Made by a program: the position numbers and the translations under genes. From assembly GCA_001599755.1 (NCBI GenBank), contig BCHX01000006.1, positions 1,475,336 through 1,539,335 on the forward strand: a DNA stretch of 64,000 nt, in the 5' to 3' direction. Shown here piece by piece: positions 1 to 10,837 of the stretch; the first letter of the stretch is position 1, and the number at the start of each line of letters is the position of its first letter. Under the pieces are notes generated by a model that saw nothing but the letters and a program-made list of their open reading frames with translations, was not told the origin of the DNA and searched no databases. This DNA comes from Gliomastix tumulicola. Its lineage: Eukaryota; Ascomycota; Sordariomycetes; Hypocreales; Bionectriaceae.

Positions 1-258
1 TACTTCTTGCTCAACGGCTCACAAGCAGAGGGAGGTCGGGGAGGGGTAGCATGTGACCAGTCACGTGATACCCACCACCCCGCCAAAAGTACAAATGACT
101 GGAGCGTTGCCCTAGAACGCTTAGTCAGGCATTCACACATCGAACCAATTCCAGAAATTTGAGCGCATCACCACCTCCCCCAGCTGCAACTTTCCCGCCC
201 AGCATCCAACAATTCCACGGTCCACCACAACCCATTCTGTCGCCGACAAACCGCCAGG
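1..258 (+). promoter_or_regulatory. Upstream region of the eL24 gene
   Basis: This is the promoter and 5' leader of the ribosomal protein gene that starts at 259. It contains a palindromic E-box-like element, TCACGTGAT, at 61-69. The leader before the ATG is C-rich, as is common for fungal ribosomal protein genes. I see no coding region here. The open frame beginning at 159 has no ATG and is a shadow. Confidence 0.6.
61..69 (+). promoter_or_regulatory. TCACGTGAT element upstream of eL24
   Basis: The palindromic core CACGTG lies about 190 bp before the eL24 ATG. The same nine bases occur at 27736-27744, at nearly the same distance from the eS4 ATG. CACGTG is the classic site of Cbf1-type bHLH factors, which are known to act at ribosomal protein promoters in Candida. 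That it acts so here is inference. Confidence 0.5.
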
Positions 259-1146
259 ATGCGTACCTACGACGACTCATTCTCGGGCCAGAGGATCTAC
301 CCCGGCAAGGTACGCCCTTTTGTTCTGCACAAATCTGGGAGAGACCCCTCCGGCCGATGGTGTCGCTTCCCCCTCAGTCACGATGGCGATGCGAGAGAGT
401 ACAAAGCAAGAGAAGGGAACATATGGTATCAGGAGGAGCCAGTCGATTGAGGGGAGGGCAGACACTACGGCGAGGGATTGGGTCCTTGAGAGATTGGGTC
501 CTTGAGAGATTGGGTGTTGCTGGCTTGAGCAGAGCAAGGCTAACGCGATGATTCAAACCACAGGGTAAGATCTATGTCCGTGGCGACAGCAAGGTCTTCC
601 GATTCCAGAACGGCAAGTCCGAGTCGCTCTTCCTGCAACGAAAGANCCCCCGCCGCATCGCCTGGACCGTCCTCTACCGTCGCCAGCACCGCAAGGGTAT
701 CTCTGAGGTACGATTACACCCATATTCGAGAGGAGGAGAAGCAGAGAGAGGGGGTCTGCCAGGGGCTTCAGGAAGCATGCTTTCCGTCGCCTCTTGGGAC
801 TCCCTGCTGCCTCAGGAGGTAGCAGCCGTGAGCAAGGCTAATTACTCTGTCTAATCAACAGGAAGTCGCCAAGAAGCGAACCCGCCGCACCGTCAAGGCC
901 CAACGTGCCATCGTCGGTGCCTCCCTCGACGTGATCAAGGAGAAGCGCTCCCAGCGCCCCGAGGCCCGCTCCGCCGCCCGCGCCGCCGCCATCAAGGAGA
1001 GCAAGCAGAAGAAGGAGGCCGCCACCGCCGCCAAGAAGGCTGAGAAGGCCAAGAACGCCTCTGCCTCCAAGGGCCAGACCGCACGACACGTGAGCAAGCA
1101 GGGTGCCAAGGGTGCCCAGCCCAAGATCGCCAGAGCCACCAAGTAA
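259..1146 (+). CDS. rpl24: 60S ribosomal protein eL24 (RPL24)
   Basis: Cytosolic large-subunit ribosomal protein eL24, 159 aa, a normal length for the family. Exons are 259-309, 564-707 and 862-1146, joined in phase 0 at both junctions. The N-terminal zinc-ribbon-like part starts MRTYDDSFSGQRIYPGK and continues with YVRGDSKVFRFQNGKSESLF. The tail is lysine/alanine-rich and basic. The codon at 645-647 contains an unresolved base (N at 646); family conservation suggests Asn, but this is not read from the sequence. Intron 1 (254 nt) holds a 16-nt tandem repeat at 477-515. The gene is convergent with the peroxiredoxin gene. Ribosomal protein genes are usually co-regulated, and the shared TCACGTGAT element fits that. 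Identification is very secure. Confidence 0.97.
477..515 (+). repeat. 16-nt tandem repeat in eL24 intron 1
   Basis: The unit ATTGGGTCCTTGAGAG occurs at 477-492 and 493-508, followed by a partial third copy. It lies entirely within intron 1 and does not affect the coding sequence. Confidence 0.85.
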
Positions 1147-1528
1147 ATTACATGGTGTTGCTGTGAGGGTTGATTTTTCTTTGGGATTTGCGCGCGTGGG
1201 GGAAGGGCAAGACGAAAGCGTGTCCGACTTGGGGGACAAACAAAACGGGAGTCTGCGGTTTTTCATGTGTCTTTCCGGCCGGTTCTTCTACAATCTCGGG
1301 TGCACGGAATGCCATTCGGTTGCGCTGGTTAGTGAATAGCAATGACATGCCAGTGCAAAGGGTCCAAACAATGAAGGAACAAAAAACTTGAACCAACTAT
1401 GCCCAAGGTTGATCGTGACGAGACGTTTGCTTGGAATTCTAAGAGTTCGTTCTACTTGCTAATCTTCGATCTAGCTGGCTTTCTGCCTACTTTTCTCTAT
1501 AGATGGCGCAATTGTGCGGCCAGACATC
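1147..1528. other. Convergent 3' regions between eL24 and peroxiredoxin
   Basis: This 382-bp stretch separates the stop codons of two convergent genes and should hold both 3' UTRs. I see no further gene or repeat. Confidence 0.6.
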
Positions 1529-2159
1529 TTACAGCTTAGCGAGGACGGCCTCGGCACCGGACTTCTCGATGGAGCCCTTCTCGGTCTCGAGCTCGGCGTA
1601 GGTCACCTTGCCGTGGTCGACAACAATCGCGTAGCGAGCCGTGCGCTCACCAGCGGTCCAGCCAATGGACTTGCTGAACTTGGTCTCGGGGTCGCTAGCG
1701 AAGATCTGCGTTCACTGATTAGCTGCGCGTCCCGATCTAATGCGAAGAAGAGAATGTAAGCTTACGAAGTAGTCATCCTTGACGCCGTTGGCCTTGCCCC
1801 AGGCGGACTGGACCCAGGCGTCGTTGAAAGCAATGACGATGACCTGGTCGACGCCCTGGGCCTTGAGCTTCTCCTTGTTGTTGAGGTAGGAGGGGAGATG
1901 CGACACAGAGCACGTGGGCGTGAAGGCGCCGGGCACGGAGACCAGGACGATCTTCTTGTTCTTGAATTCTGCTTGGGATGTCAGCTGATCTGCTCTTCCG
2001 CTCCGCGCCAAATAATTGCGAGTGCAGCTTATTACCCTCACTGGCGCTGAAGTTCTGGGGCACGCCGCAGGCCGTGATGTCGCCGGTGTCCGGGGTGTAG
2101 GGGACGTAGCTGAAGACCACGCCCTCAGGGAAGCTGTCGCCGGCCTTGAGAGTCGTCAT
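1529..2159 (-). CDS. Peroxiredoxin of the PMP20/Asp f 3 type (Prx5 family), peroxisomal
   Basis: Thiol peroxidase that reduces H2O2 and organic hydroperoxides. Exons on the minus strand are 2159-2036, 1968-1766 and 1705-1529, giving 167 aa, the usual size for this family (about 168 aa). The peroxidatic cysteine is Cys61 in PGAFTPTC. A second cysteine, Cys31, sits where the A. fumigatus Asp f 3 protein has its partner cysteine. The protein ends in Ala-Lys-Leu, a type 1 peroxisomal targeting signal, so peroxisomal location is likely. The start at 2159 gives the canonical N-terminus MTTLKAGDSFPEG. Members of this family are known human allergens in aspergilli; whether that applies here is unknown. 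The family call is secure and the location is inferred from the tripeptide. Confidence 0.96.
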
Positions 2160-3615
2160 TGTGCTGGATTAGGTGGTTTTGCTAGTGAAGCGTGAAGCTG
2201 GTGGACTGAGAGGTGAGAGCTGGGAGTTCTGTTCTTCAAGTTGTGCAAGTGTCGTTGCGAACGGAGAGTACTTGTTCTAAGCGCAATGAGGGGTCCTCAG
2301 GCAAATTGTGCAATTGAGGCGGGGCATGATGATGATGGTGGTGGCACCGGCGCCGTCGCCTTCCGAGGGCCGGGCTGAGGTCCGCTTTTGGCGGAGCTGG
2401 CGCTGGAGTGGCACGAAGTGGCCACTGAAGGAGCAGCACAGGCTGGCCACTGAAGCACCGTTTTGGCCTCGCTCCTGCTTGAGGTGCTGATTTCGTGATG
2501 CACCTTGATGGTTTGATCGATGAGGAAAGTGACGACTCTCATGTCTCCTTCCGGAAAGATGTGACTGTCTCACTGTCGTGGCAGGAGCCTCCTGACCTTC
2601 ATGCCATCCATATCCACTGGCGCAGGTCTCCCTAAATAAGGAGAGGCGTTCGCACATTGCCTGACGTCTCCTCGACCAACCCAATGTCTCCTGACTGGCC
2701 ATTTCAAATGTCACCTCGGCTCTTGAACCCCCGGGCCTCAAGGTTTTCCTATCATCGATATCTCCCACTTGAGGCCATGCTGACGAGAGCTACTGAAAAT
2801 GAGAGCTCAGAGGCCGTCGAGACTCAACATAAGTGTGCCAGTCGATGGGAGCTTCACCGGTCGCTCCCACGAATGACAGCCTACCTTTGGCTGCTTCGAT
2901 AGTCTGCCATCTTTTGCGAACTAGCCTCTTGCGCTTGGTAGCTATCAATTGTCGAGAATTCGACGAGAGTCGATCTTGGACTCAAGCTCGGTCACCGACT
3001 TGATCATCGACTGTTTCCCGGGCTGCAACTCAATGGGCCAGAGGACAGTAACAGCTTAATCAAGCTTGTCTATTGCCCAGCGCAAAGCATTAACCTCAAT
3101 GCAGTCTCCAAGCCTTTCCCGGAACACGATTGCCCTCGAAGGCCGCCGTTGAAGTGCTCCCCCGCATCTCCAGCCTTTCGGCCCGGTCTCGTGGCTTACC
3201 CCGGATTTGGACACCCGGGCTGGCGACACTCACATTTCACAAGCCAATCACTCCAGCAAAAGGCGGGCAACCTGGTCGTACTGAATTAGCCAATTATCGG
3301 GTATCGTCTTCACTCTAATGTTCCTATGGCTGAAGCCTGGCTAGATGGCTAGATGGCTACCTGCCCAAATTAAAGGCGCTGAGAGGAATTACAGACGAAC
3401 GACAGTGTCCCGGCTCCCATTTTCCTTCGGTTTTCAAGGCATCCGCATTCACTTATATACATCAAACCATTTCTCAAAGTCTTTAGTCTGTTACTGGGAG
3501 ATCCCTTTCATTGCCATTGACTCTCGCACATCGCCCCCTTGTACGCCATTTCCTCGTGCTAGCTCGCTACCAACCTTCCTAGCTTTCACCTGCACTCATC
3601 GTCTGTCATTTCACC
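2160..3615. other. Divergent intergenic region, peroxiredoxin / alcohol dehydrogenase
   Basis: About 1.46 kb between two genes transcribed away from each other; it must contain both promoters. A TATATA box lies at 3454-3459 for the dehydrogenase. A short GAT-type repeat lies near 2327-2342. Open frames here, the longest at 2277-2768 on the minus strand, show no recognisable protein or gene structure. Confidence 0.6.
3454..3459 (+). promoter_or_regulatory. Probable TATA box of the alcohol dehydrogenase gene
   Basis: TATATA lies about 160 bp upstream of the ATG at 3616, followed by a pyrimidine-rich leader. The position fits a TATA box with a leader of roughly 120-130 nt. Confidence 0.45.
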
Positions 3616-4748
3616 ATGAAGGCCGGCCAATGGGACGGTGTAAGTTTTGGGAGTCCGAGAGATGGTCTTCTACCCAACAAATACTCACACGGTTTCATAT
3701 AGACACAGAAGAAGGTGGTGATAAACGATATTCCGGTTCCTGAACCGGGCGAGAACCAGTTTCTCATCAAGATTCACTCAGCCTCATTATGCCACTCCGA
3801 CCTCAACCTGGAGCTACGCCCAGAGAAGACTGTCACCATCGGGCATGAGGGTGTTGGTTTCATCGACAAGATCCACCCCTCGGCAGAAGGCAAGGGCTTC
3901 AAAGTGGGAGACGCTGTCGGGTTCAACTACTTCAACGGGTGCTGCTTTGAGTGTGACGGCTGCCTGGTGCACAATCTGCGCTGCGAGACCAAGCAGCCTG
4001 CGCTTTTGGGTTTCTTCGACAATGGCTTCTTTCAGGAGTTCACGGCGGTTGACTACCAGAACTGCATCATTCTGCCCAAGGAGCTGGATATGAAGCGTAG
4101 CGCGCCTCTGTTCTGCGCTGGCATAACTGGTGAGTGGCAGACACGCCATCCTCGATAAATTGAGGCCTGCGACTCTAACGTCCTCAAGCTTTCCATGCTG
4201 TGGATAGCTGCGAGCTGAAGAAAGATGAATGGCTTGCCGTCATCGGCTGTGGTGGCCTCGGACAGTACGCCACGCAGTACGCCAAAGCAATGGGTTTCAA
4301 AGTCATCGGCGTAGACATCAACGACGGAGTCCTTGAATCCGTCAAACAGCTCGGCGCCGACGCCGTCGTCAACTCCAAAACCAACAGCGACTTCATCAAC
4401 GAGGTCAAGAACATCACCGGCAAGGGCGCCCACGCAGCCGCCGTCTTCTCGGGCGCCAACGCCGCGTACGCCACGGCCCCAGACCTGCTGCGGACGGGTG
4501 GCCTGCTCATGGTCATCGGCATCGCGCCCAAGGACCTGCAGGTATCGACGTTTGACCTGACGACGGGGCGGTACCGGATCAAGGCGGACAGTACGAGCAT
4601 ACCGCAGCGGATGGCCAAGGCGGTTGAGTTCACCGCGAAGCATGGGATCCAGCCGGCTGTGGAGTTCAGGAACCTGGAGGACTTGCCGCAGATGGTGGAG
4701 GATATGCAGGGAGGGAAGGCCAAGTTCCGCCAGGTTGTTGTCTTCTAG
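3616..4748 (+). CDS. Zinc-dependent alcohol dehydrogenase (MDR family)
   Basis: NAD(P)-dependent alcohol/aldehyde oxidoreductase, probably cytosolic, 336 aa. Exons are 3616-3639, 3703-4129 and 4189-4748. The catalytic zinc ligands are visible: Cys38-His39 in CHSDL, His56-Glu57 in GHEGVG and Cys146 in PLFCAGIT. The structural-zinc lobe has Cys89, Cys92, Cys95 and Cys102, with six residues before the last cysteine instead of the usual seven. The Rossmann signature GCGGLG is at 170-175. The tiny first exon encodes MKAGQWDG and is supported by phase 0 splicing and by the typical MKA start of the family. The loop between CHSDL and GHEG is a few residues shorter than in yeast ADH1, so substrate range may differ; the natural substrate cannot be read from sequence. 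There is no pathway context from the neighbours. Confidence 0.94.
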
Positions 4749-5170
4749 CTAGATGCGGTTTTGTAGCAATGATAGCCAAGTGTGTCAGTGAAGATGATGC
4801 TGTGATTGTTGACCAAGTCTCTGAATTTCCCGCGCTGGTTGGCTGCGTACTCTCCATGTGTAGCAAGTGCTAGAGAATGAGGACAAAGATCAACCGTAAT
4901 GCGACGGGAAGTCTATTGTTCGGTTAAGCACACCCTTCTAGCCCTCCGCCGCCCATCACTAGACACTGGAGGCCGTCCCCTCAGTTCTTGGCCCAGACTG
5001 CTCTCCTTTTCCATTCGCCGGCGAGGATCCCTGCGTCGTTCACGGACCGTCTGTGTTCGAGTCGATATAAGCCGACGCACCCGTCTCTATGACACTCTCC
5101 AAATAGATTCACCCTCCGCGGAAAGAATATGCCGTAACTGAGACATCAGACAACTATTCACTCTAGCGTC
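4749..5170 (+). promoter_or_regulatory. Intergenic region upstream of the EthD gene
   Basis: These 422 bp hold the 3' UTR of the dehydrogenase gene and the promoter of the next gene. A TATA-like GATATAA lies at 5064-5070, about 100 bp before the ATG at 5171. I see nothing else. Confidence 0.45.
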
Positions 5171-5985
5171 ATGACAGCAAACACAGTCGACAGGTCCAAG
5201 GGCCACCAGCGCATTGACCACAAGTTCAACTTCGACCTCTTCGACTACGACGCCCCCGAGAACTTCCAGCGTATGTTTCCCCCTCCCCTCCCCCCAATGT
5301 CTCAGTCCCCTATGTCTCGGAGTGATCGGATGTCTGACAGGCTGGCTGGCAGGGCACAGCGTGCATCAAGATGCAGTTCTACTTCAACAAGCTCCCCGAT
5401 GTCTCGTGGGAGCACTTCTCGAAGCACTACGCGCACGTCCACTCGGATCTGACGGTTGCTGCGAAACCTTTTGGCTTGCACCAGGTGCAGCGGTACACGC
5501 AGGTAAGTCAAGCCACGTTTTTTTGCTCAGCCTACTATACTATACCTACCTTGGCTACAAAAGGAGCACGCGCGGCTCCCTTTTTTCGGGTACAGGCGGG
5601 CTTACATATGTGTGTGTGTGTGTATGTGTGCTGGCTTAGCTTCATCAATCCCCCGAGATGAGGGCCCGAGCTGAGACATTGGGGATGGCGCTGCTCGACT
5701 ACGACGGGTGCTCGACGCTCTGGTTCAAGCGGTGGGAGGACGCCGAGGCGTTCTTTACGTCTCCTGAATATGCTGCGCTGGCGGCGGACTGCAAGCACTT
5801 CATGGACACGGAGAAGGGTGTGAGAGCGATGGTTGGGTGAGTCTGAATAACCGAGACTTCCTCGCTCAGTAAGGAGGTGTCCGCAACCCTGACTTTCAAC
5901 CCGCAGACACGAGCTCATCTGCTTCGGGAAGGCGATCCCCGAGATCGATTCAACCGACGGCATCACCTCGTATAAACAGCAGTAA
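5171..5985 (+). CDS. EthD-domain protein (dimeric alpha/beta barrel)
   Basis: Small protein of 172 aa. Exons are 5171-5270, 5360-5502, 5640-5836 and 5907-5985; all phases agree and the frame ends at TAA 5983-5985. After a short N-terminal stretch (MTANTVDRSKGHQ) the EthD fold begins near PCIKMQFYF, with the typical SWEHFSKHYAHVHSDL motif and a second half with WFKRWEDAEAFFTSPEY. EthD proteins are ferredoxin-like dimers. Some act in degradation of ether or aromatic compounds and others in shaping polyketides, but most fungal members are uncharacterised. No polyketide synthase or pathway gene lies nearby, so no substrate is proposed. Intron 2 (137 nt) contains a (TG)n run at 5609-5630. The acceptor of intron 1 was chosen among neighbouring AGs by phase and by the family's PCIK sequence. 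Confidence 0.9.
5609..5630 (+). repeat. (TG)n microsatellite in EthD intron 2
   Basis: An alternating TG run of about 22 nt, broken by one TA, lies inside the 137-nt intron, about 10 nt before the acceptor. Length polymorphism here could affect the polypyrimidine region. Confidence 0.85.
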
Positions 5986-7390
5986 AACAAGGAAACAAAC
6001 ACGAGAGGAGAAGGATGGGAGGGCAGCCAGCCAGCCCATTTCCGGCCGAATCGGGGAAGGCAGAGGATGCGGAGGGACATTAGATGCCCTCCATCTCGCG
6101 AGATGGTGAAACGCGGGCGCAGTCTATCTTTCTTTCAGCTGGGTCCAGATCGGTAGCACGGGCAAGGTGGAGGAGGGGATTAATTTGCCTTGCATGAGAG
6201 GCGTCCGTACTTCGCATGCAAGGCACGAATGAAGCGTCATTAAAAAAGGGAATGGATTATTATTGTTCAGGAACGTGTGCTCGTTTGAATTTTCGGGTGC
6301 CTGAGCAGGTAAAAAACAAGGTTTGGACTATTCTAGCCTCGAGATTAGCCCCACTTTCGCAGCTGCAAAGACTCGAAAGTGCTTTTGATAACGGAACTCG
6401 ACGAGGAACAACGCCGCAGCTGAACCCGTTAGCCTGGGAAACATCCTGGAGCCCCCTGCTATTATCGCCCGCTATTTTTCGGTCAGGGCAAGGCCCGTAG
6501 CCGCGCAGTCCAGTGTGATGTGCTCGCAGGGGTTGCAGCTGATCCCTGCTCCTCGCCATCGTCCCAAAATCCAATATCACAACGCAAGGGATGGATGGGT
6601 TGGGTTGGGTTGGACAGGCTGCCAGCGCATCGTGCACCGTCTCACCTGTGCGAGCTGCCGTCGTAAGCCTGCTGCTATTATAGCCAGCCCAAGGCGCACA
6701 CACTCAGACGCCACGCCATTGGATGACTCAGGCAAGCCACCAACCAGGTGGGGGGACTCGGTCGCGAGCATGAATCTCATGCCGCGGCCGCATGGGCTCT
6801 GAAGTGTGCGTGTTTATCGCAGATTTTGCCTCTCGCTTCCCCCCTCCCGAGTCCCGAACAGCTTGGCGATGAGTGGGCGATGAGTGGGCGATGGGCACAG
6901 ACGATGGCGATTCGATGGATCGAAAGGACACCAGCAGGGAGCGGCCAGTCCTGCTAGTCCCAACTCTAGTGCCTTCAGCGAGTTAACTAACACCCAGACT
7001 CGCCTCCAGCCCATGTGAGAGAGGATCACCGCGTTCCTCGTCATCATTGGCTGCCCGCCCCGTCGCCAGGAAGGCGCCACGTCCCGCCACATTGGACGCC
7101 ATCTCTGGGCCTTGGTCCTTTGGGCTGCCTCTATCACGTTGGCGTTGGGACACCCTCCTCGGCGCAGCAAACGGATGCACCTCCGTTTCCCTCCTGTGTT
7201 CCAATAGTCCAGCCCTCTTTCGCGGCTAGCTCCCCTGCAAGGGCACCTTCGCCCGCGAATGGGGGGGCCATAGATCATAGGACCGTCAAAGGAAGAGGCC
7301 AGCTGGGGGAGGGGGAGGTGTGGGAGGGCCCAGGGTCTGAGCGCCCTCCATCATCTTTCTTCTTGTGTGCCCGTCGTCTCTTGGTCCCCT

Positions 7391-7410
7391 GCACGCACGC
7401 ACGCACGCAC
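7391..7410 (+). repeat. (GCAC)n microsatellite
   Basis: Five copies of GCAC lie in the promoter of the RGS gene, about 340 bp before its ATG. Confidence 0.85.
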
Positions 7411-7474
7411 CCGTCGATATACGCACGTTCCGTCCATGTCCAACGTATCTCTCTTGTCTGTCTTCCCGGGTCCC

Positions 7475-7480
7475 TATATA
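7475..7480 (+). promoter_or_regulatory. Probable TATA box of the RGS gene
   Basis: TATATA follows a GC-rich stretch and precedes a pyrimidine-rich leader of about 240 nt ending at the ATG at 7747. Confidence 0.4.
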
Positions 7481-7746
7481 GTAGCCAGCCTCGCTCCCGA
7501 TCGTCTTGAACTAAGGTCGTTTCTTGTCGTCCTACACCCCGAGTGTTTCCTGCTTCCTTGTGGCACATACACACACTCTCTTTCACATCTTGACGTCCTC
7601 TAACTTGCACTTTTACCGTGCTTCTCTCTAAGTGGTCACACCGTCACCGTCCGCTAAGCAACGGTTACGCTTTTGGATACTCGGACCTACCTTGACATCC
7701 TTAAACATCTACTGCACTTGGACAGAAAGCCAAGCAAGACGTCACC

Positions 7747-9227
7747 ATGGGCAGGCTAGTCCCTCTCACTTACACGCGCCCCAAGCATGTGTCCCAACAA
7801 TCATTCACCAGTTCTGCTCCCCGTACCTCGACCGAGAGCGACGAGTCTGGCCAGTCGGGCTGCTCCAATGGCATCCCCTCGTCGCTGGCCTTTGACAGGA
7901 TCATCCAGGGCGGCACCTGTCCGGTAAGTATCCTGACATACCGTTGAGAAAGGGCGTATGACTGACACCCCGCGGCCCCAGCCCATGACTGCCCGCGACT
8001 TCATGAACTACCTCATCTACGTCGAGCACGCGGCAGAGAACCTCCAGTTCTTCCTCTGGCACCAGGACTTCTCCAGCCGCTTCGCCGCCGCCGCCGCCAG
8101 CGAGACGGCCCTGGCCCCCGAGTGGACGCAGGAGATGCAGGACGAGGCCGTGTCCAAGATCCGGAGGGACAACGTCGGCAAGAACCGCCCTGCCGGCCCC
8201 GCGGCCGACATCTTCAAGGGCACCGACTTCGAGAAGCAGGGCCAGGAGCTCATCGCGCCCAGGCCCGTCGGCGCCGGCAACAAGGATCCCTTCCTCACGC
8301 CGCCCGGCACGGCGGACAGCCACCGGCCTTCGCTGGGCAGCACGATGCATGGACCCGTGTCGACCATGGCGCCGAGCTACAAGAGCGAGGCCTCGGAGGC
8401 TTTCGCCGCCGCTGGTGCGAAGCAGCCTTGTAAGTGGCTATGTGCCCGATCTCTCTAACCTGTAACGAAGTGATCACTGACACAGCATGTTTCCAGTCAC
8501 CATCCAGCCTTTCCGCGAGGAGATCAACAGGGTCATCGCGACGTACATCATGGACGGCGCCCCGCGCCAGCTGAACCTCGCGTCGTGGGAGCAAAAGGTC
8601 GCCGTCCAGGCCCTCTCCTACACCACGCACCCCTCGGCCCTCCGCGGCGTCATCAAGACGGTCGAGACGTCGCTCCGCCGCCAGGCACACCCCAACTTCG
8701 TGCGCTGGTCCATCTGCAACGGCAACCCGGCCCGCGTGCTCTTTGCGCGCTGTCTCGGCGTGGGCCTCATCATCGGCGGCTTCGTCGCGGCCGTCGTGCT
8801 GACGCTGAGCGACCTCGGCCGCGGCTACCGCGCCCTGGCGGCCATCGCCTGGGTCCTCGGCATCAGCACGCTCATCGCCGCGTACAAGGGCATGTGCGTC
8901 GTGCTGCACGGCATGCACCACCGGCACATCCGCCCCTGGGAGCTGTTCGACCAGAGCAAGGAGCTCAGCATGGACGACGGGCACCCCACCAACCACAGCT
9001 TCGAGTCGTTCGGCACCAGCAACAGCTACGAGGACGAGCCCTGGGTCGTCAAGTACCAGCGCCGCAACGTCGTGCGCAAGGTCTTCGACAGGGAGGTCTG
9101 GGTCCAGGAGCCCGCGCTGCGGCAAATCCAGGACGTCATCTTCGTCCAGGCCATTGTCGGCTCGGTCGTTGCCGGCGCCGTGCTGGCGGGCGTGTTTGTC
9201 GCGTTGCCTCGTGGTGGTTTCTTTTAA
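7747..9227 (+). CDS. RGS-domain protein with three C-terminal membrane spans (Rax1-like class)
   Basis: Regulator of G-protein signalling, 451 aa. Exons are 7747-7923, 7982-8429 and 8497-9227. The RGS box is split by a long loop: helices near TARDFMNYLIYVEHAAENLQF open it, and PFREEINRVIATYI with SWEQKVAVQAL closes it. Three hydrophobic segments follow, near ARVLFARCLGVGLIIGGF, YRALAAIAWVLGISTLIA and the extreme C-terminus (VIFVQAIVGSVVAGAVL). RGS domains speed GTP hydrolysis by G-alpha subunits. The RGS-plus-three-spans layout resembles yeast Rax1 and the Rax1-like RGS proteins of filamentous fungi, some of which affect development and cell polarity. Which G-alpha it controls cannot be told. 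The loop inside the RGS box is alanine- and proline-rich and probably unstructured. A CAG repeat lies just after the stop codon. Confidence 0.9.
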
Positions 9228-9291
9228 AAGGAGGTGAGGCGAGACCAAGTAAATGACGACAGGTCACATGTACAGCTACATCATGCCCGCC

Positions 9292-9327
9292 CTGCAGCAG
9301 CTGCAGCAGCAGCAGCAGCAGCAGCAG
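9292..9327 (+). repeat. CAG/CTG trinucleotide tract after the RGS gene
   Basis: The tract is CTG-CAG-CAG-CTG followed by eight CAG units, 65 bp downstream of the RGS stop codon and presumably in its 3' UTR. It is not translated in any gene I recognise. Confidence 0.85.
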
Positions 9328-10506
9328 AGGAGGAGGGGGTGGGCACTTGTGGAAGTGTTATCTTCCCGGGCAACGGAACGGATGGAATGGGCTTTCTTTT
9401 CTCATGTCGGTAATCAAATTGCCATGCGACGGGCACTGACTGTATGAATCGGGAAGTGAGGCAATTGGAAGGATTTCTGCACACTTTCTGTGTCAATGCT
9501 ACCCTGGGGTCGCCTAACGCGTCCAACCCTTATGCATGTTCGGCTCAATTATTCATCCAACTGAGTGCGTGATATCTTGGACATGCGAGGGATCTGACTG
9601 ATCGGTTGATGGGGTTTGGTTTGATCCATTGCATCCGTGATCCTTCTTCCTTCCCTCTCTGTGCGTCCTCTTATCTGTGGCGAGGCTTATCAGGCCGAGT
9701 GCAACCTACTACCTTACTACCTTACCTAGAAGTTGTTGTGTCATACAGGGCAGAACGGGCACAATTGGTCGCATGATGTCTGCTTATGACTTCATACATC
9801 CAGTAGGTCTCACCCCTCCTCCATCGGCTTAAAGGAGTGCCTAGTCTTACACCCTCCCTTTTTGTCCGCTTTGCCCTGACTCTTGCCCTCGATTTCCGAC
9901 CACCCGAGCTTGCCTCGGCTTGGCGGGGTTAGAAGCCTTCAGAGGGTTTTGGAGAAGCCATTTACAGTGGGCAGAGGCGATAATGGCGGGGTGCCAGGTG
10001 CAAGACAGGCTGGGGTGACGGACGACCCGGTACCTGCCCGGCCTTATCGATAGCCGTGGCAGGTACCTGTACCCGCGTTCGTCATTTTCCTGCTGGACCA
10101 CCACAGCCCACAACTGCCCGTCATGCATGTAAGAAGCCGGGTGGCGTGCATCACCTGTGCAGCAGCAGCGCATGTAAGTCATCGGGCAAAAATAAAGAAG
10201 TGCAGCTCGTGGGAATCCCCCCGGTTCCATACTGCGGAATGGGCGAGGGGCGGCAAAGGGCAGCTTCGGCAGCAGGATGGGACTTGTGTGCGTGTGTACC
10301 AGTACCTGTCTTCTGGGAAGGAAGACCTTCGAGGGGTCCATCTCCCGAGCGTCCGCCTCCTCGGCTCCCCAGCGCAGAATTAAAAAGTCAACCAGACCCC
10401 CCGAGCTCCGTGGACTTGGACTGCCTACTACTTATTCCACAGCCAGACCTTGTCTTTGTTGCTACTGCACCTCTTGCGCATGCCCTCTTTCTCTGTTGTC
10501 ATTTTT

Positions 10507-10513
10507 TATATAT
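10507..10513 (+). promoter_or_regulatory. Probable TATA box of the pantothenate kinase gene
   Basis: TATATAT lies about 140 bp upstream of the ATG at 10650. Confidence 0.4.
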
Positions 10514-10649
10514 GATATCATAGCTTCGCACGGCCAATTCCCTCTGACGATCCCGACCAGGGGCACCGGATTTGAATAGAGACTAATACCTCCTCCCCCT
10601 GTGCGTGTGTGTCCTTGCTTAGACATGACACACGAGCCCGCGCGGACCG

Positions 10650-10837
10650 ATGTCTCCTAGTGCCACCCTCCCCTACAGCGTCCAACACGACCTCTTCTCC
10701 GACCCGGACCTCGACCCCACGTTCTCCTTCCCGAAGATGGTGACGCCGGCAGCGACCAAGATGTCGACGGGGAGCGCTGCCCCCAAGAGCGATGCCGCTG
10801 CTGCCCCGGCGGCGGTGGTTCCTACACATGCGCACGA

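Larger units (their letters stand above)
5986..7746. other. Intergenic region before the RGS gene
   Basis: These 1.76 kb hold the EthD 3' UTR and a long promoter. Visible items are a short TTGGG repeat at about 6597-6614, a (CACG)n run at 7391-7410 and a TATATA at 7475-7480. The last 300 bp are pyrimidine-rich like a fungal 5' leader. Long open frames on both strands (for example 6814-7278 minus) show no protein-like features. Confidence 0.55.
9228..10649 (+). other. Intergenic region, RGS gene / pantothenate kinase
   Basis: About 1.4 kb with the RGS 3' UTR, including a CAG tract at 9292-9327, and the pantothenate kinase promoter with TATATAT at 10507-10513. Repeated short TACCTTACTACC-type sequence occurs near 9706-9727. 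I see no gene. Confidence 0.55.

Noticed and set aside
2277..2768. 163-codon open frame on the minus strand between the peroxiredoxin and dehydrogenase genes
   Set aside because: It has no recognisable domain, mixed low-complexity content, overlapping frames on both strands and no splice or promoter support.
1529..5985. Peroxiredoxin, dehydrogenase and EthD gene as a biosynthetic or degradation cluster
   Set aside because: There is no core synthase, transporter or transcription factor, the genes are on different strands, and all three are common as isolated genes.
6595..6620. TTGGG repeats resembling telomeric DNA
   Set aside because: The unit is TTGGG, not TTAGGG, and it is short, so I do not treat it as an interstitial telomere.
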